In this document: in pieces, positions 37,914 through 46,785 of the stretch | How positions within the stretch are numbered: position 1 is the stretch's first letter | Layout: each line of letters starts with the position of its first letter | Assembly (NCBI GenBank): GCA_963835135.1 | Contig: CAWIEF010000006.1 | Coordinates: 124,001-188,000 of the forward strand | DNA: 64,000 bases | From: JAVVHH01 sp963835135 | GTDB lineage: Bacteria > Pseudomonadota > Alphaproteobacteria > Acetobacterales > Acetobacteraceae | Direction: 5' to 3' | Program-made: the position numbers and the translations under genes | Notes under the pieces: generated by a model | Database searches by the model: none | Seen by the model: the letters and a program-made list of their open reading frames with translations, nothing else | Told to the model about the DNA's origin: nothing

Positions 37914-39671
37914 CTACTCCGCTTCAGGGTTCGCGTGCACCGTATTCCCGCTCCGGGGCGCCCGGGCGCGGAGCAGCATGAAGGCGGGAACCTCGCCGCC
38001 GAAGCCGACCACCGCCGGGCCGAGGTCGTCGTCACGGCGGTAGCGGTCGCGGCGGGCATCGCGGTCGCGCGGCTGCCGGTCGCGGGCCTGAGACTCACGA
38101 TGGTTGTCGCGCTCCCGGGTGTCGCGATCGCGGTGCTCGCGCTCTTTCGGACGCGTGCGGGGCTCCGGCTCCGGCGCGCGCGCCTCGGCGATGTCGGGCT
38201 GCGGTGCGTCGACCGGCATCGGCTCGGCCGCCGGCTTCTTGCTCCGGCTGCGGCGTTTGGGCACCGGGATGGCCAGCGCGGTCGCGTCCTCGAGCGTCTC
38301 GGCCTTCGCCTTCGGCTTGACCGGCTTGGCCGCCGTGCGCGCCCGGCCGCGCCGGCGCTTGCCGTCGTCCTCGGCGAACTCGACGGGGTCGAACCCCTCC
38401 ACAGCAATGCGCGGGATGCTGGCGCCGACCAGCTTTTCGATCGCTTCCACGAAGCCGCGGTCATACGGCGTTGCCAGCGAGTAGGCATGGCCAGTCAGCC
38501 CGGCCCGGCCCGTCCGGCCGATCCGGTGCACGTAATCCTCGGCGTGGATCGGCACGTCGAAGTTGAACACGTGGCTGAGGCCGCCGATGTCGATCCCGCG
38601 TGCGGCGACGTCGCTGCAGACCAGAAGGCGCAACTCGCCGGCCTTGAACTTCGCCAAAGTCGCGAACCGCTCGGGCTGGCTCATGTCGCCGTGCAGCGAA
38701 CCGACGCTGAAGCCATGGCGCTTGAGCGACTTGTAGAGGATGTCGACGTCGCGCTTGCGGTTGCAGAAGATCAGTGCGTTCTGGACGTCTTCGCTGCGGA
38801 TCAGGCGGCGGAGCGCCTCGCGCTTGTCCAGGTCGTCCACCACGGCCAACCCGGCGACGATCGTGGTCGCCACACTCGACGGGCGGCTGACGGCAATCTC
38901 CTTCGGCTCGCGCAGGAAAGCGTCGGCAAGGCGGCGGATCTCCGGCGCCATGGTCGCGCTGAAGAACAGCGTCTGGCGCCGCTCCGGCAGGAAGCCGACG
39001 ATCTTCTCGACATCGGGGATAAACCCCATGTCGAGCATGCGGTCCGCTTCGTCGATAACGAGCAGGGCGGTGTCGGTCAGCAAAAGGCCGCCGCGGTCGA
39101 ACAGGTCCATCAGACGGCCCGGCGTGGCGATCAGCACGTCGACCCCCCGCATCAGCGCCTCTTTCTGATCAGCCATGCTCTCGCCGCCGATCAGGAGCGC
39201 GTGGGTCAGCTTCAGATACTTGCCATATTGGACGAAATTCTCCGCCACCTGAAGCGCCAGTTCGCGTGTTGGCTCGAGGATCAGGCTGCGCGGCATACGG
39301 GCGCGGGATCGGGCGCCGGACAGGATGTCGAGCATCGGCAGCACGAAGCTGCCGGTCTTGCCGGTGCCGGTCTGCGCCGTCCCCAGCACGTCGCGGCCCA
39401 TCAGGATGGTCGGGATCGCCTGCGCCTGGATCGGGGTCGGCTGCCGATAGCCTTTCTCGCCGACTGCGCGAACCACCTCGGCCGATAGGCCCAAGCCCTC
39501 GAACCCGTTCTCTTCCGGCTCGGCCGCGACGGGCTCGTCGCTCACTGGGGCCGGCAGTTCGGCCGCGCTGTCCACTGGAGTGCCGACGACCGCGCCGTCG
39601 CCGATCGACGGATCGATCGCCGCCTCGTCCGCATGTGTATCGACTTCCGCAGGTGCGGCGGCTGTGTTCAT
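37914..39671 (-). CDS. DEAD-box RNA helicase with long charged C-terminal tail
   Basis: 585 residues from MNTAAAPAEVDTHADEAAI. An acidic N-terminal leader, then the helicase core: Q-motif GYRQPTPIQAQAIP, AQTGTGKTGSF, PTRELALQ, VIDEADRMLDMGF, FFSATM, CSDVAARGIDIGG and YVHRIGRTGRAG. The last about 130 residues are low-complexity and basic/acidic, with many RD/RE dipeptides (RPKEREHRDRDTRERDNHRE), an RNA-binding tail as in RhlE/DeaD relatives. Likely works in ribosome assembly or mRNA turnover. Confidence 0.92.
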   Translation of the reverse strand: MNTAAAPAEVDTHADEAAIDPSIGDGAVVGTPVDSAAELPAPVSDEPVAAEPEENGFEGLGLSAEVVRAVGEKGYRQPTPIQAQAIPTILMGRDVLGTAQTGTGKTGSFVLPMLDILSGARSRARMPRSLILEPTRELALQVAENFVQYGKYLKLTHALLIGGESMADQKEALMRGVDVLIATPGRLMDLFDRGGLLLTDTALLVIDEADRMLDMGFIPDVEKIVGFLPERRQTLFFSATMAPEIRRLADAFLREPKEIAVSRPSSVATTIVAGLAVVDDLDKREALRRLIRSEDVQNALIFCNRKRDVDILYKSLKRHGFSVGSLHGDMSQPERFATLAKFKAGELRLLVCSDVAARGIDIGGLSHVFNFDVPIHAEDYVHRIGRTGRAGLTGHAYSLATPYDRGFVEAIEKLVGASIPRIAVEGFDPVEFAEDDGKRRRGRARTAAKPVKPKAKAETLEDATALAIPVPKRRSRSKKPAAEPMPVDAPQPDIAEARAPEPEPRTRPKEREHRDRDTRERDNHRESQARDRQPRDRDARRDRYRRDDDLGPAVVGFGGEVPAFMLLRARAPRSGNTVHANPEAE

Positions 39672-39843
39672 CAAGTGTCTTGTCTCATCCGGATTCGGGC
39701 GGCCTCGGTGCCGCGAGGGTCGAGCGCGCGTCAGCACCACGCGTTCTGTGGCGCATATCGGCAAACAGTCGTGGAAAGTCAAGCGGAACGCCGAACCGGC
39801 GGGAGAAATGTCACATCGAAACTTACCCGGTGCTGCTACGTCG

Positions 39844-41658
39844 ATGTGTTTCATGGCCATCGCACGCGAGCACTCACTTCCGATCGAACATTACGCACTG
39901 ATCGGGGATTGCAGGAGCGCGGCGCTGGTCGGGCGCGACGGCAGCATCGATTGGCTGTGCTGGCCCCGTTTCGACTCCGGCGCTTGCCTATCGGCGCTAC
40001 TGGGAGACGCGACCAACGGCCGCTTCCATATCGCGCCGGTCGTGGCTGGCGCATCGGTTGGGATCGCGACGTCACGCACGTATCTCGGACCCACCGCCGT
40101 GCTCGAGACACTGTGGAAGACGGACCAGGGCACCGTCGCGATCATCGACTTCATGGTGCCTGAGGCGGAGTCCGGCACGCTGGTGCGCGTCGTCGAGTGT
40201 CGGGCCGGCACCGTCGACATGCGCATGGAGCTTTGCCTGCGGTTCGACTACGGACAAACGTTGCCCTGGGTCACCAAGCGCGAGGGTGGCAACGGCATCG
40301 TGGCAATCTCTGGCCCGGACATGGTCGTCCTACGAACCGACATCGACCTGCGCGGCGAGGACATGATCACAGTGGCGGATTTCACCCTCGCCGCGGGCGA
40401 CCGGGTGCCGTTCATCCTCACGCATTGCGCCTCGCATCTGCCGGTTCCCATGGGGATCGACGCCGCCGATGCGCTCCAGAAGACGAAGGCGTTCTGGGAG
40501 GAGTGGTCCAGCCGCTCCGCCTACAAGGGCGAATGGGCCGTGTCCATCAGCCGCTCGCTGCTCACGCTGAAATGCCTGACCGACCGCGTGACCGGCGGCA
40601 TCGTGGCGGCACCCACGACGTCGTTGCCGGAGGAGATCGGCGGCGTGCGGAACTGGGATTACCGGTTCTGCTGGTTGCGGGACGCGAGCCTGACGTTGTT
40701 CGCGTTCATGGAGGCCGGGTATTACGAGGAAGCCGGGTCATGGGCGAAGTGGCTGCAGCGCAGCGCGGCGGGCAGCCCGGCGCAAGTGCAGATCATGTAT
40801 GGCATCGCCGGGGAGCGCAGGCTCGACGAGTGGGAGGTGGAGGGTCTCGCAGGCTACGAGGGATCCAAGCCGGTGCGCATCGGCAACGCGGCGTCCAAGC
40901 AGATCCAGCTCGACGTCTTCGGCGAGGTTTGCAGCGCGTTGAACCAGGCGCGGCGCGGCAAGCTGCTGAGCGACGGGTTCGCGTGGCCGCTGCAATGCGA
41001 GTTGTTGGCCCATCTCGAAGCGGTGTGGAGCGAGCCGGACAGCGGCCTGTGGGAGACGCGCGGCGGCGAGCAGCAGTTCACCTTCAGCAAGATCATGGCT
41101 TGGCTCGCCTTCGATCGCTCGATCGAGGATGCGGAGGCGCACGGGCTCGAGGCACCGCTCGCGCATTGGCGTGCGGTGCGCGACGAGATCCACCGCACCG
41201 TGTGCGACCAGGGGTTCAACAAGGAACTCAATACCTTCGTCCAAGCCTTTGGCGAGACGGCGCTCGATGCGAGCCTGCTGCTCATCCCGGTCGTGGGATT
41301 TCTGCCGGGGGATGATGCTCGAATGCTCGGGACGTTGAAAGCGATCGAAACGGGGCTGGTCGAGAATGGGTTCGTGATGCGCTACCGGACCTCTGCGCAG
41401 AGCGACGGCCTGCCGGGTCAGGAGGGGGCGTTCCTGGCCTGCAGCTTCTGGCTGGCACAGGCCATGCACCTGGCCGGGCGGCATGCGGACGCGCGAGCCT
41501 TGTTCGAGCGCTTGCTCGGCCTATGCAACGACGTCGGCTTGCTCAGCGAGGAATACGACCCGCATCTCAAGCGCTTGGTCGGCAACTTCCCTCAGGCGTT
41601 CAGCCATGTGGCGTTGGTGACGACGGCCTTGCTGCTGGAGGGGGGCGTGCGTCAGTAG
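39844..41658 (+). CDS. Glycoside hydrolase family 15 protein (glucoamylase/trehalase-like)
   Basis: 604 residues, cytoplasmic (no signal peptide). N-terminal beta-sandwich (PIEHYALIGDCRSAALVGRD, GSIDWLCWPRFDSGACLSAL), then the (alpha/alpha)6 barrel with EEIGGVRNWDYRFCWLRDAS, the general-acid Glu in SGLWETRGGEQQFTFSK and general-base Glu in GLPGQEGAFLACSFWLAQAM. Bacterial enzymes of this type cleave alpha-glucans or trehalose. A second ATG three codons in (39853) is equally possible. Divergent from the helicase gene with about 170 bp between. Confidence 0.92.
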   Translation: MCFMAIAREHSLPIEHYALIGDCRSAALVGRDGSIDWLCWPRFDSGACLSALLGDATNGRFHIAPVVAGASVGIATSRTYLGPTAVLETLWKTDQGTVAIIDFMVPEAESGTLVRVVECRAGTVDMRMELCLRFDYGQTLPWVTKREGGNGIVAISGPDMVVLRTDIDLRGEDMITVADFTLAAGDRVPFILTHCASHLPVPMGIDAADALQKTKAFWEEWSSRSAYKGEWAVSISRSLLTLKCLTDRVTGGIVAAPTTSLPEEIGGVRNWDYRFCWLRDASLTLFAFMEAGYYEEAGSWAKWLQRSAAGSPAQVQIMYGIAGERRLDEWEVEGLAGYEGSKPVRIGNAASKQIQLDVFGEVCSALNQARRGKLLSDGFAWPLQCELLAHLEAVWSEPDSGLWETRGGEQQFTFSKIMAWLAFDRSIEDAEAHGLEAPLAHWRAVRDEIHRTVCDQGFNKELNTFVQAFGETALDASLLLIPVVGFLPGDDARMLGTLKAIETGLVENGFVMRYRTSAQSDGLPGQEGAFLACSFWLAQAMHLAGRHADARALFERLLGLCNDVGLLSEEYDPHLKRLVGNFPQAFSHVALVTTALLLEGGVRQ

Positions 41659-41840
41659 CCTCGGCGGAAGACGTCGCGGTAGCTGCCCCGCGCAGCATAC
41701 CCTCGCGACGTATAGTGTGGGTTGAGCGAGCGGTCGCAGCGACAGCGCGTGCTGGTGCTGTATCCGTCCCGCCGCCCGCCTGCTTCAGCCGGGCCCATGG
41801 TGGTGAGGACGATAGCCAAGATGCCGAGGAGTAAGCGCAT
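41652..41840 (-). CDS. Small secreted basic protein
   Basis: 62 residues: signal peptide MRLLLGILAIVLTTMGPAEA and a mature part rich in Arg/Gly/Tyr/Ser (GGRRDGYSTSTRCRCDRSLN ... VFRRGY). Convergent with the GH15 gene, overlapping its end by 7 bp. No family recognised. The clean signal sequence is the only support, so existence as a gene is moderately likely. Confidence 0.5.
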   Translation of the reverse strand: MRLLLGILAIVLTTMGPAEAGGRRDGYSTSTRCRCDRSLNPHYTSRGYAARGSYRDVFRRGY

Positions 41841-41916
41841 CGCGCTACAATCCTGGGTTGTGTTGACGACGTCAAGCCTCGCATGGATGCGACACTTGGT
41901 CGCTTCGGCTCTTCAG

Positions 41917-42099
41917 CTAATGCGCCCAGATCAGCATCGCCACGACCGCCCAGAACGAGAGCGCGAGGAAAAGCCCGATGGCGAGGCCGCGGCTGATCGG
42001 CCCGTTCAGTTGAGCTTCAGTCATGACGAGGTCGGAAGACCTGACCAGATCATGAGGCTGCATCGGCACTGCCAGCGCCGTAGCGTCGATGTGTGACAC
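41917..42099 (-). CDS. Small single-span membrane protein
   Basis: 60 residues with a hydrophilic N-terminus (MSHIDATALAVPMQPHDLVR) and one C-terminal membrane helix (GLAIGLFLALSFWAVVAMLI, ending WAH). GTG start supported by a strong GGAGGGG element 4-9 nt upstream. Function unknown; stand-alone, with AT-richer DNA in front of it. Confidence 0.6.
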   Translation of the reverse strand: MSHIDATALAVPMQPHDLVRSSDLVMTEAQLNGPISRGLAIGLFLALSFWAVVAMLIWAH

Positions 42100-42217
42100 C
42101 GTCCCCTCCGACAGATCGCCTTGATCAGCGATCCCTCTGTGTTGGTGTCATGATTTAGCCATAAAGGACGAACGTTGCAATTAAATCTACGTCAACGACC
42201 GTCACTTTCTATGGATT

Positions 42218-43555
42218 TCATAGCGTCAGCTTGACCTGTGCCATCAGTCGATGGTCGGTGAAGTTGGCTGCGGCTGACAATCCGTTGAGATTGAGGGCAG
42301 TCGTGCTGCTGGCACGGGAGATGAAATCGTAGGCGAGCCCGGCCGCGGCGTATCGGTTCAGGAGATAGCTGGCGCCCAGATTGGCCGTGACACGCGTCTG
42401 GTTGCGGGCTGAGTTGTAGTCGTTCTGGCCGACGCCGACCGCCGCGGTGAGAAGGACGTTGCGCCGAAGCTCGTGGTCGACGCGCAGGCTGGCGGACAGC
42501 GCCGTCACCGCAGCCGTCGTTTCGTCGGCCGAGTCTTGGATCCGGCGCGCGACCGTGCCGGTGACCGTCGTCAGTCCGGTCGGGTTATAGATCAGGCTCA
42601 ACTCGGCCACGGGCGCCTGGATCGTCGCATAGGCCTTCGACACGAACGACCGGCTCTCGTAGCCAACCAGCGCCCGCACGCGCACGATCCCGTCGACATC
42701 GTAGTCCAGGCCGGACAGCACGGAGAGATCGTCGAAGTTCCGCTTCGGAGCGGCGCCAGTTCCCCTGGAGAAGAATGCCGTCGCGTTCCGCACCACCAGG
42801 ACCATGCTGCGCCGCGTGGCGAAATCATACGCGGCCACGACGCCCGGGGTCACCACGACCCGATTGCGGTAGCTCTGATCGTAGATCCGGCCGCCAGCAA
42901 AACCGCTATCGAACGAATACCGCGATGCTTCGACGCTCGGGGTCAGCGAGAGCCGGTTAAAGATCGCCCGGTATTCGGCGCGGGCCGTGTCGATGCCGTA
43001 CGACAACGGCGCGTCGAGTTTCGGCACGTCCAGGTCCCGCTGCGTCTGCGAGAGGGTGTCGTGGCTGACAAGGATCGCTGCGGTGTCGCGGCCAAGCGCG
43101 TAGGTTCCGCCCAGCCTGGCGCTCCAATTGGTGAAGGACTGGTTGGCGAGATCGAGATAGCGGCTGTCAACCACGCTCAGGCCCGTGTTGACGGCGACGC
43201 GGGACCCGGCCGACACCGCTTCGATCGACGCGTTCGTTTGCAGGAGCGTGCTCCCGCGCGGCCGCGCTCGCCCGAGCACGTTGCTTTCATAGCCAAACGC
43301 CTCGTTGAGCTCGGGGCGGACCATAAAGCTGCCGGCCCGGATGCCGGCGTTTTCGTATCCCGAGCGGACCCGCGACATGACGGTCACGTCGGGCTCGGCT
43401 CGTTCGCCATAGACGTTGGCGGGCAGGAACTGGTTAAGAAGCTGCGCCCGTGCCGGCCGGGGATGAACCGCCGCTGCCATTGCGCCGGCGCCGAGCAGGA
43501 CGAGCGCCGCCCCTCGCACATCCCAAGACGAAGGCCGCCTCTGTTCCGCACCCAT
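42218..43555 (-). CDS. Outer-membrane beta-barrel protein
   Basis: 445 residues. Signal region (DVRGAALVLLGAGAMAAAVH ... PARAQ), then alternating beta strands with aromatic/hydrophobic periodicity throughout (RVAVNTGLSVVDSRYLDLAN; TVTGTVARRIQDSADETTAA) and a C-terminal strand ending LMAQVKLTL, typical of BamA-inserted barrels (last residue often Phe, here Leu). Resembles the BBP2-type barrels linked to exopolysaccharide or as unknown porins. Lies 19 bp after the DUF2125-like gene, so probably co-transcribed. Confidence 0.83.
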   Translation of the reverse strand: MGAEQRRPSSWDVRGAALVLLGAGAMAAAVHPRPARAQLLNQFLPANVYGERAEPDVTVMSRVRSGYENAGIRAGSFMVRPELNEAFGYESNVLGRARPRGSTLLQTNASIEAVSAGSRVAVNTGLSVVDSRYLDLANQSFTNWSARLGGTYALGRDTAAILVSHDTLSQTQRDLDVPKLDAPLSYGIDTARAEYRAIFNRLSLTPSVEASRYSFDSGFAGGRIYDQSYRNRVVVTPGVVAAYDFATRRSMVLVVRNATAFFSRGTGAAPKRNFDDLSVLSGLDYDVDGIVRVRALVGYESRSFVSKAYATIQAPVAELSLIYNPTGLTTVTGTVARRIQDSADETTAAVTALSASLRVDHELRRNVLLTAAVGVGQNDYNSARNQTRVTANLGASYLLNRYAAAGLAYDFISRASSTTALNLNGLSAAANFTDHRLMAQVKLTL

Positions 43556-43574
43556 GATCACGCCGGACGCTGTC

Positions 43575-45065
43575 CTATGGGCGGCGCACCGGACGCTGGG
43601 GCGGACGGCCCGGCGGCCCGGCTGGCGCCGCCGCCCCGGCACGGGCCAGCGCGGTCATATCTTGCCCATTCACGAGCAGATGGCCGTCACGATACAGGAT
43701 GTCCCACACGAGGTGGCTCTGTTCCACCCGCCCAATCCCTTTGAGAAAGATCAGCAACGGGGTGAGCTGCGCAGTCTGCGGATCGGCCGACATCGCCTGC
43801 TGCAGATCGTCGACGTTGTCGGCCGTGATCTGGCCGGTGCCGCTGAACAGGTTGGGGGTGGAGGCCAGCAGCTTGATGCTGCCGGTGAAACTGGCGCCGG
43901 CGACGTCGAGCACGACGTTGTCCAACCCGGCCGTGATCGGGCCCTCGCTGAACAGATTGGCGACGTCGCTGTCGTCCGGGCTCTGCTTGTCGGCAAGCTT
44001 CCTGGCCATGGCCGTCAGCGCGCTCGTCGGCACGTTCGAAACGTTCGGGGTGAGCGAGAGCTTCGTCGGGATCAAACGAGCCGTGCTGCCCAGTCCGAGA
44101 TCGGGAAGCGAGAGCCCCTCGGCAGAGAGTGGCAGCTGTGCGTCGATCTTGCCGCCGGCCGTCTTGGAGGCCAGACCGAGCGATACCCGCTTGAGCGTCC
44201 CGCTCATACCCTGCGTGGTGACGGCCAGATCGTTGATGGTCTCGTCGAATTGCACCCCGGTCGCCAGGTCGGCCACCGCGGCGACCAGCGCCATGGACGC
44301 GGTGCGGTCGGGAGTTTTGGCCCCTGCGGGCTGGCGTGCCGGGCGAGCCGTAGAGGCGGTGCGGATGATCTCGAGGCTGCGCTCGCGCGACACCCCGATC
44401 ATGCTGGCCACGAGCGAGACCTTGCCCATCGCGACCGAGACCGGCATCGCAGTCTGGCCGCTCGACATCTTCAGGCTGTAACCGTCGACCGACGCATTGG
44501 TGGCGATGTCGACCCGGCCGTCGCTCGTGGGCGTCATGATCGTCGCGCCGATCGCGGATTCCATATGACTGAGCTGCGTCAGGGCTGGCCCGGTCGTGGT
44601 GATGGTTACGTCCTTGACCGCCGACGCCGAGGTGGACGGGGTCGCGAACGTGGGGTCGAGCAGAAGGCGTTGATTTTGCTCCCCGGTGGTCACGGTGGTC
44701 GTGATTTCCCCGGTCGGCGCGCCGGGCGTGGTGGCGGGGGGAAGCTGGACGTGGAACACGCTGGGCGACGGGAGCCGGATGTCGTCGACGGCCCAGCGTC
44801 CGGCGCCCGCGTCCGTCATCTTGCCGGTCAGCCGGGGCGCGTCCGAACGGGTGCTGAGAGGGACGGCGAGATCGTAGTGGTCGCCGGCGGCCGTCACTTC
44901 GACCGGGCTGCGGGAAACGGCCACGGCGCTGCCGACCGTCGTCTGCAGCCAGTCCTGGATCTGCTGCTGCAACGATGCGGCACGGTCGGGTGCGGCTTGC
45001 GCCCACGCCAGCGCGGGCAGGGCAGGGGCGAGTGTCACGGCCAGGAGTGCGGCGCGGCTCAACAT
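43575..45065 (-). CDS. DUF2125-like exported protein
   Basis: 496 residues. Signal peptide MLSRAALLAVTLAPALPALA, then long repeated beta-strand modules about lipid-transfer or scaffold size. The C-terminal pattern (LDNVVLDVAGASFTGSIKLL ... GTGQITADNVDDL ... GHLLVNGQDM) resembles the DUF2125 family of alphaproteobacterial periplasmic proteins; I am moderately sure of that assignment. The C-terminus is Pro/Arg/Ala-rich (APAGPPGRPPQRPVRRP). SD AGAGGAAA 9 nt before the ATG. Role unknown. Confidence 0.72.
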   Translation of the reverse strand: MLSRAALLAVTLAPALPALAWAQAAPDRAASLQQQIQDWLQTTVGSAVAVSRSPVEVTAAGDHYDLAVPLSTRSDAPRLTGKMTDAGAGRWAVDDIRLPSPSVFHVQLPPATTPGAPTGEITTTVTTGEQNQRLLLDPTFATPSTSASAVKDVTITTTGPALTQLSHMESAIGATIMTPTSDGRVDIATNASVDGYSLKMSSGQTAMPVSVAMGKVSLVASMIGVSRERSLEIIRTASTARPARQPAGAKTPDRTASMALVAAVADLATGVQFDETINDLAVTTQGMSGTLKRVSLGLASKTAGGKIDAQLPLSAEGLSLPDLGLGSTARLIPTKLSLTPNVSNVPTSALTAMARKLADKQSPDDSDVANLFSEGPITAGLDNVVLDVAGASFTGSIKLLASTPNLFSGTGQITADNVDDLQQAMSADPQTAQLTPLLIFLKGIGRVEQSHLVWDILYRDGHLLVNGQDMTALARAGAAAPAGPPGRPPQRPVRRP

Positions 45066-45113
45066 AGGCACGTTTCCTCTATGGATGTCGTTCGGGACCC
45101 ACGACGCGGAGCG

Positions 45114-45782
45114 TCAGTCCTCCGTCGTCTCGACGGCGGCGACGTCGAGCAGGCGCTCGATCACGTCGGGCTCTTGCGCGCCGGCGATCGCGTGCCGGCC
45201 GGCGACGACGAAGCACGGAACGCCGTTGATTCCGAGCCGATGCGCCCGGAGATTATCGGCGTGGACGGCGTCGATCTCGTCCTCGCTCCGCAGGAAGGCG
45301 CCCGCCTGAGCGGGATCCAGGCCGCATGAGCCGGCGATGGCGCGGAGCACGGCATGTTCGCCGATGTCGTAGCCGTCGCTGAAATGCGCCGCGAACAGGG
45401 CTTCCGCGACTTCGGTCGAACGGCCGAATGGGGCCGCCCAGCGGATGAGGCGATGGGCGTCAACACTGCTTGGTGTGCGGCGGATCCGCTCGAAGCGGAA
45501 GGACACGCCTTCTGCGTCGCCGATCTCGGTGATCGAGCTATACAGGCGGCGGGCGCGATCCTCGCCGCCGAACTTGCGGATCACGTAATCGGCGCGGGTC
45601 ATACCCAGCCGTGGCATGTCCGGATTGAGCAGGAAGGGGCGCCAGATCAGGTCGTAGAGCAGGTCAGGCCGGCGGCGCATGGTCCGAAACAGGCGCCGAA
45701 CGCCGAGGTAGCACCATGGGCACACGAGGTCATGGACCACCTCGATCTGCAGGCGTGCCTTGGCGGGAGCAAGACTGTTCAC
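45114..45782 (-). CDS. FrnE-type DsbA-family oxidoreductase
   Basis: 222 residues. Thioredoxin fold with helical insert; active site VCPWCYLG (Cys21, Cys24) at the start and cis-Pro region GINGVPCFVVAGRHAIAGAQ near the end, the FrnE/HCCA signature. No signal peptide, so cytoplasmic. Such proteins act as disulfide oxidoreductases or glutathione-dependent isomerases. Starts 48 bp upstream of the DUF2125-like gene, same direction, possibly one operon. Confidence 0.9.
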   Translation of the reverse strand: MNSLAPAKARLQIEVVHDLVCPWCYLGVRRLFRTMRRRPDLLYDLIWRPFLLNPDMPRLGMTRADYVIRKFGGEDRARRLYSSITEIGDAEGVSFRFERIRRTPSSVDAHRLIRWAAPFGRSTEVAEALFAAHFSDGYDIGEHAVLRAIAGSCGLDPAQAGAFLRSEDEIDAVHADNLRAHRLGINGVPCFVVAGRHAIAGAQEPDVIERLLDVAAVETTED

Positions 45783-45859
45783 GGCCAGATTCTAAGGGAC
45801 GCGCCGGTTGCAGTCATCTACTTTCGGCGCCGGTGAGCAACAACGGCTTTTGACAACGC

Positions 45860-45872
45860 TTGATGTCATCAA
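45860..45872. promoter_or_regulatory. Perfect palindrome before the GAF-PDZ gene
   Basis: TTGATG-T-CATCAA lies in an AT-rich stretch about 65 bp upstream of the GAF-PDZ start, just after a TTGACA hexamer at 45850-45855. The surrounding 150 bp hold no gene. Symmetry suggests an operator overlapping a promoter; a clear -10 was not found. Confidence 0.35.
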
Positions 45873-45936
45873 CCAATCGTGATTTAGATGCAATCCACGG
45901 TTGCGCATGTGGGATGTTTGCGTTGTCTGGTCATCA

Positions 45937-46785
45937 ATGAACGTGGACGCACAGAAGCCGCTGGAAACCATCATCGAGGAAGCGCGGCTCGCCACGATCG
46001 AGTCGTATCGCCGGCTGGATGTCACGGCCATCGAAGGTCTGTCGCGACTATCACGGGAGACGGCGGTCAGCTTGGCCGCGACCCAGGCGGCCGTCTCGTT
46101 CGTCGATGCGTCTCGGGTCTGGTTCGCCGGCGCTTTCGGGTTCGATTGCTACGAGGCTGCGCGCGAGAATAGCTTCTGTGACGCCGTGGTGCGAAGTGCC
46201 TCGCCCGTATTCGTGCCAGATGGCCTGGTCGACCCGCGGTTCTGGCAGCATGAGCTGGTGCGTGGCGGGCCGAACCTGCGCTGCTATGCCGGCGCGCCAT
46301 TGATCGACCATGGCGGCTACACGCTCGGCGCGGTCGCAGTGTTCTCCGGAAAGCCGGCCGCGTTCTCCGCCACCATCCTGCATGATCTGTCTTCGCTCGC
46401 ACTCCTGGTGCGTGACTTCCTCGCAGATGCGCGTGCCCGGGACGCACTGGTGCCGCCCATGCCGGACTCGGGGCCGGTGCGTCTGGTACAGGGATGGCTT
46501 GGCGTCAGGACGTTGAGCAATCGCGAGGGCAAGGCGGGGATCGTTGCGGGGCTGATGGTGCTTAGCGTGGCAAAGGGCAGCCCGGCCGAACGGGCCGGCC
46601 TTCGGCCCACCGACATCCTTCATTCCATCGATGGCCGCGACTTGTTCGTCTCGGCGGACGTGGCCGCAGCGATGGTGGGGCGAGCCGCCGGTAGCATGGT
46701 GCAGGTGCGCTTCCGGCGGTCCGGCCAGTGGCGCCAGAGCGACGTCGAGATCAGGCCGAAGCGCCGGCGCATCATGGGGCGGTGA
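45937..46785 (+). CDS. GAF-domain protein fused to a C-terminal PDZ domain
   Basis: 282 residues. N-terminal helix (LETIIEEARLATIESYRRLD), then a GAF sensor domain of the FhlA/phytochrome-like type (VSFVDASRVWFAGAFGFDCY; FCDAVVRSASPVFVPDGLVD; LRCYAGAPLIDHGGYTLGAV). It is followed by a PDZ domain (WLGVRTLSNREGKAG ... LMVLSVAKGSPAERAGLRPTDILHSIDG). No HTH, kinase or signal peptide. GAF binds small molecules or redox signals; PDZ usually binds protein C-termini in the periplasm, so a cytosolic GAF-PDZ adaptor is unusual. Convergent with the GH42-like gene with a 14-bp overlap. Confidence 0.85.
   Translation: MNVDAQKPLETIIEEARLATIESYRRLDVTAIEGLSRLSRETAVSLAATQAAVSFVDASRVWFAGAFGFDCYEAARENSFCDAVVRSASPVFVPDGLVDPRFWQHELVRGGPNLRCYAGAPLIDHGGYTLGAVAVFSGKPAAFSATILHDLSSLALLVRDFLADARARDALVPPMPDSGPVRLVQGWLGVRTLSNREGKAGIVAGLMVLSVAKGSPAERAGLRPTDILHSIDGRDLFVSADVAAAMVGRAAGSMVQVRFRRSGQWRQSDVEIRPKRRRIMGR

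Noticed and set aside
37590..39488. A 632-codon plus-strand frame opposite gcdH and the DEAD-box helicase
   Set aside because: It spans two genuine minus-strand genes and their intergenic region; its sequence is low-complexity and matches nothing.
42209..42223. CTATG-GATTT-CATAG hairpin at the end of the outer-membrane barrel gene
   Set aside because: The stem has only 5 bp and no T-tract, and overlaps the stop codon. Not enough for a terminator call.
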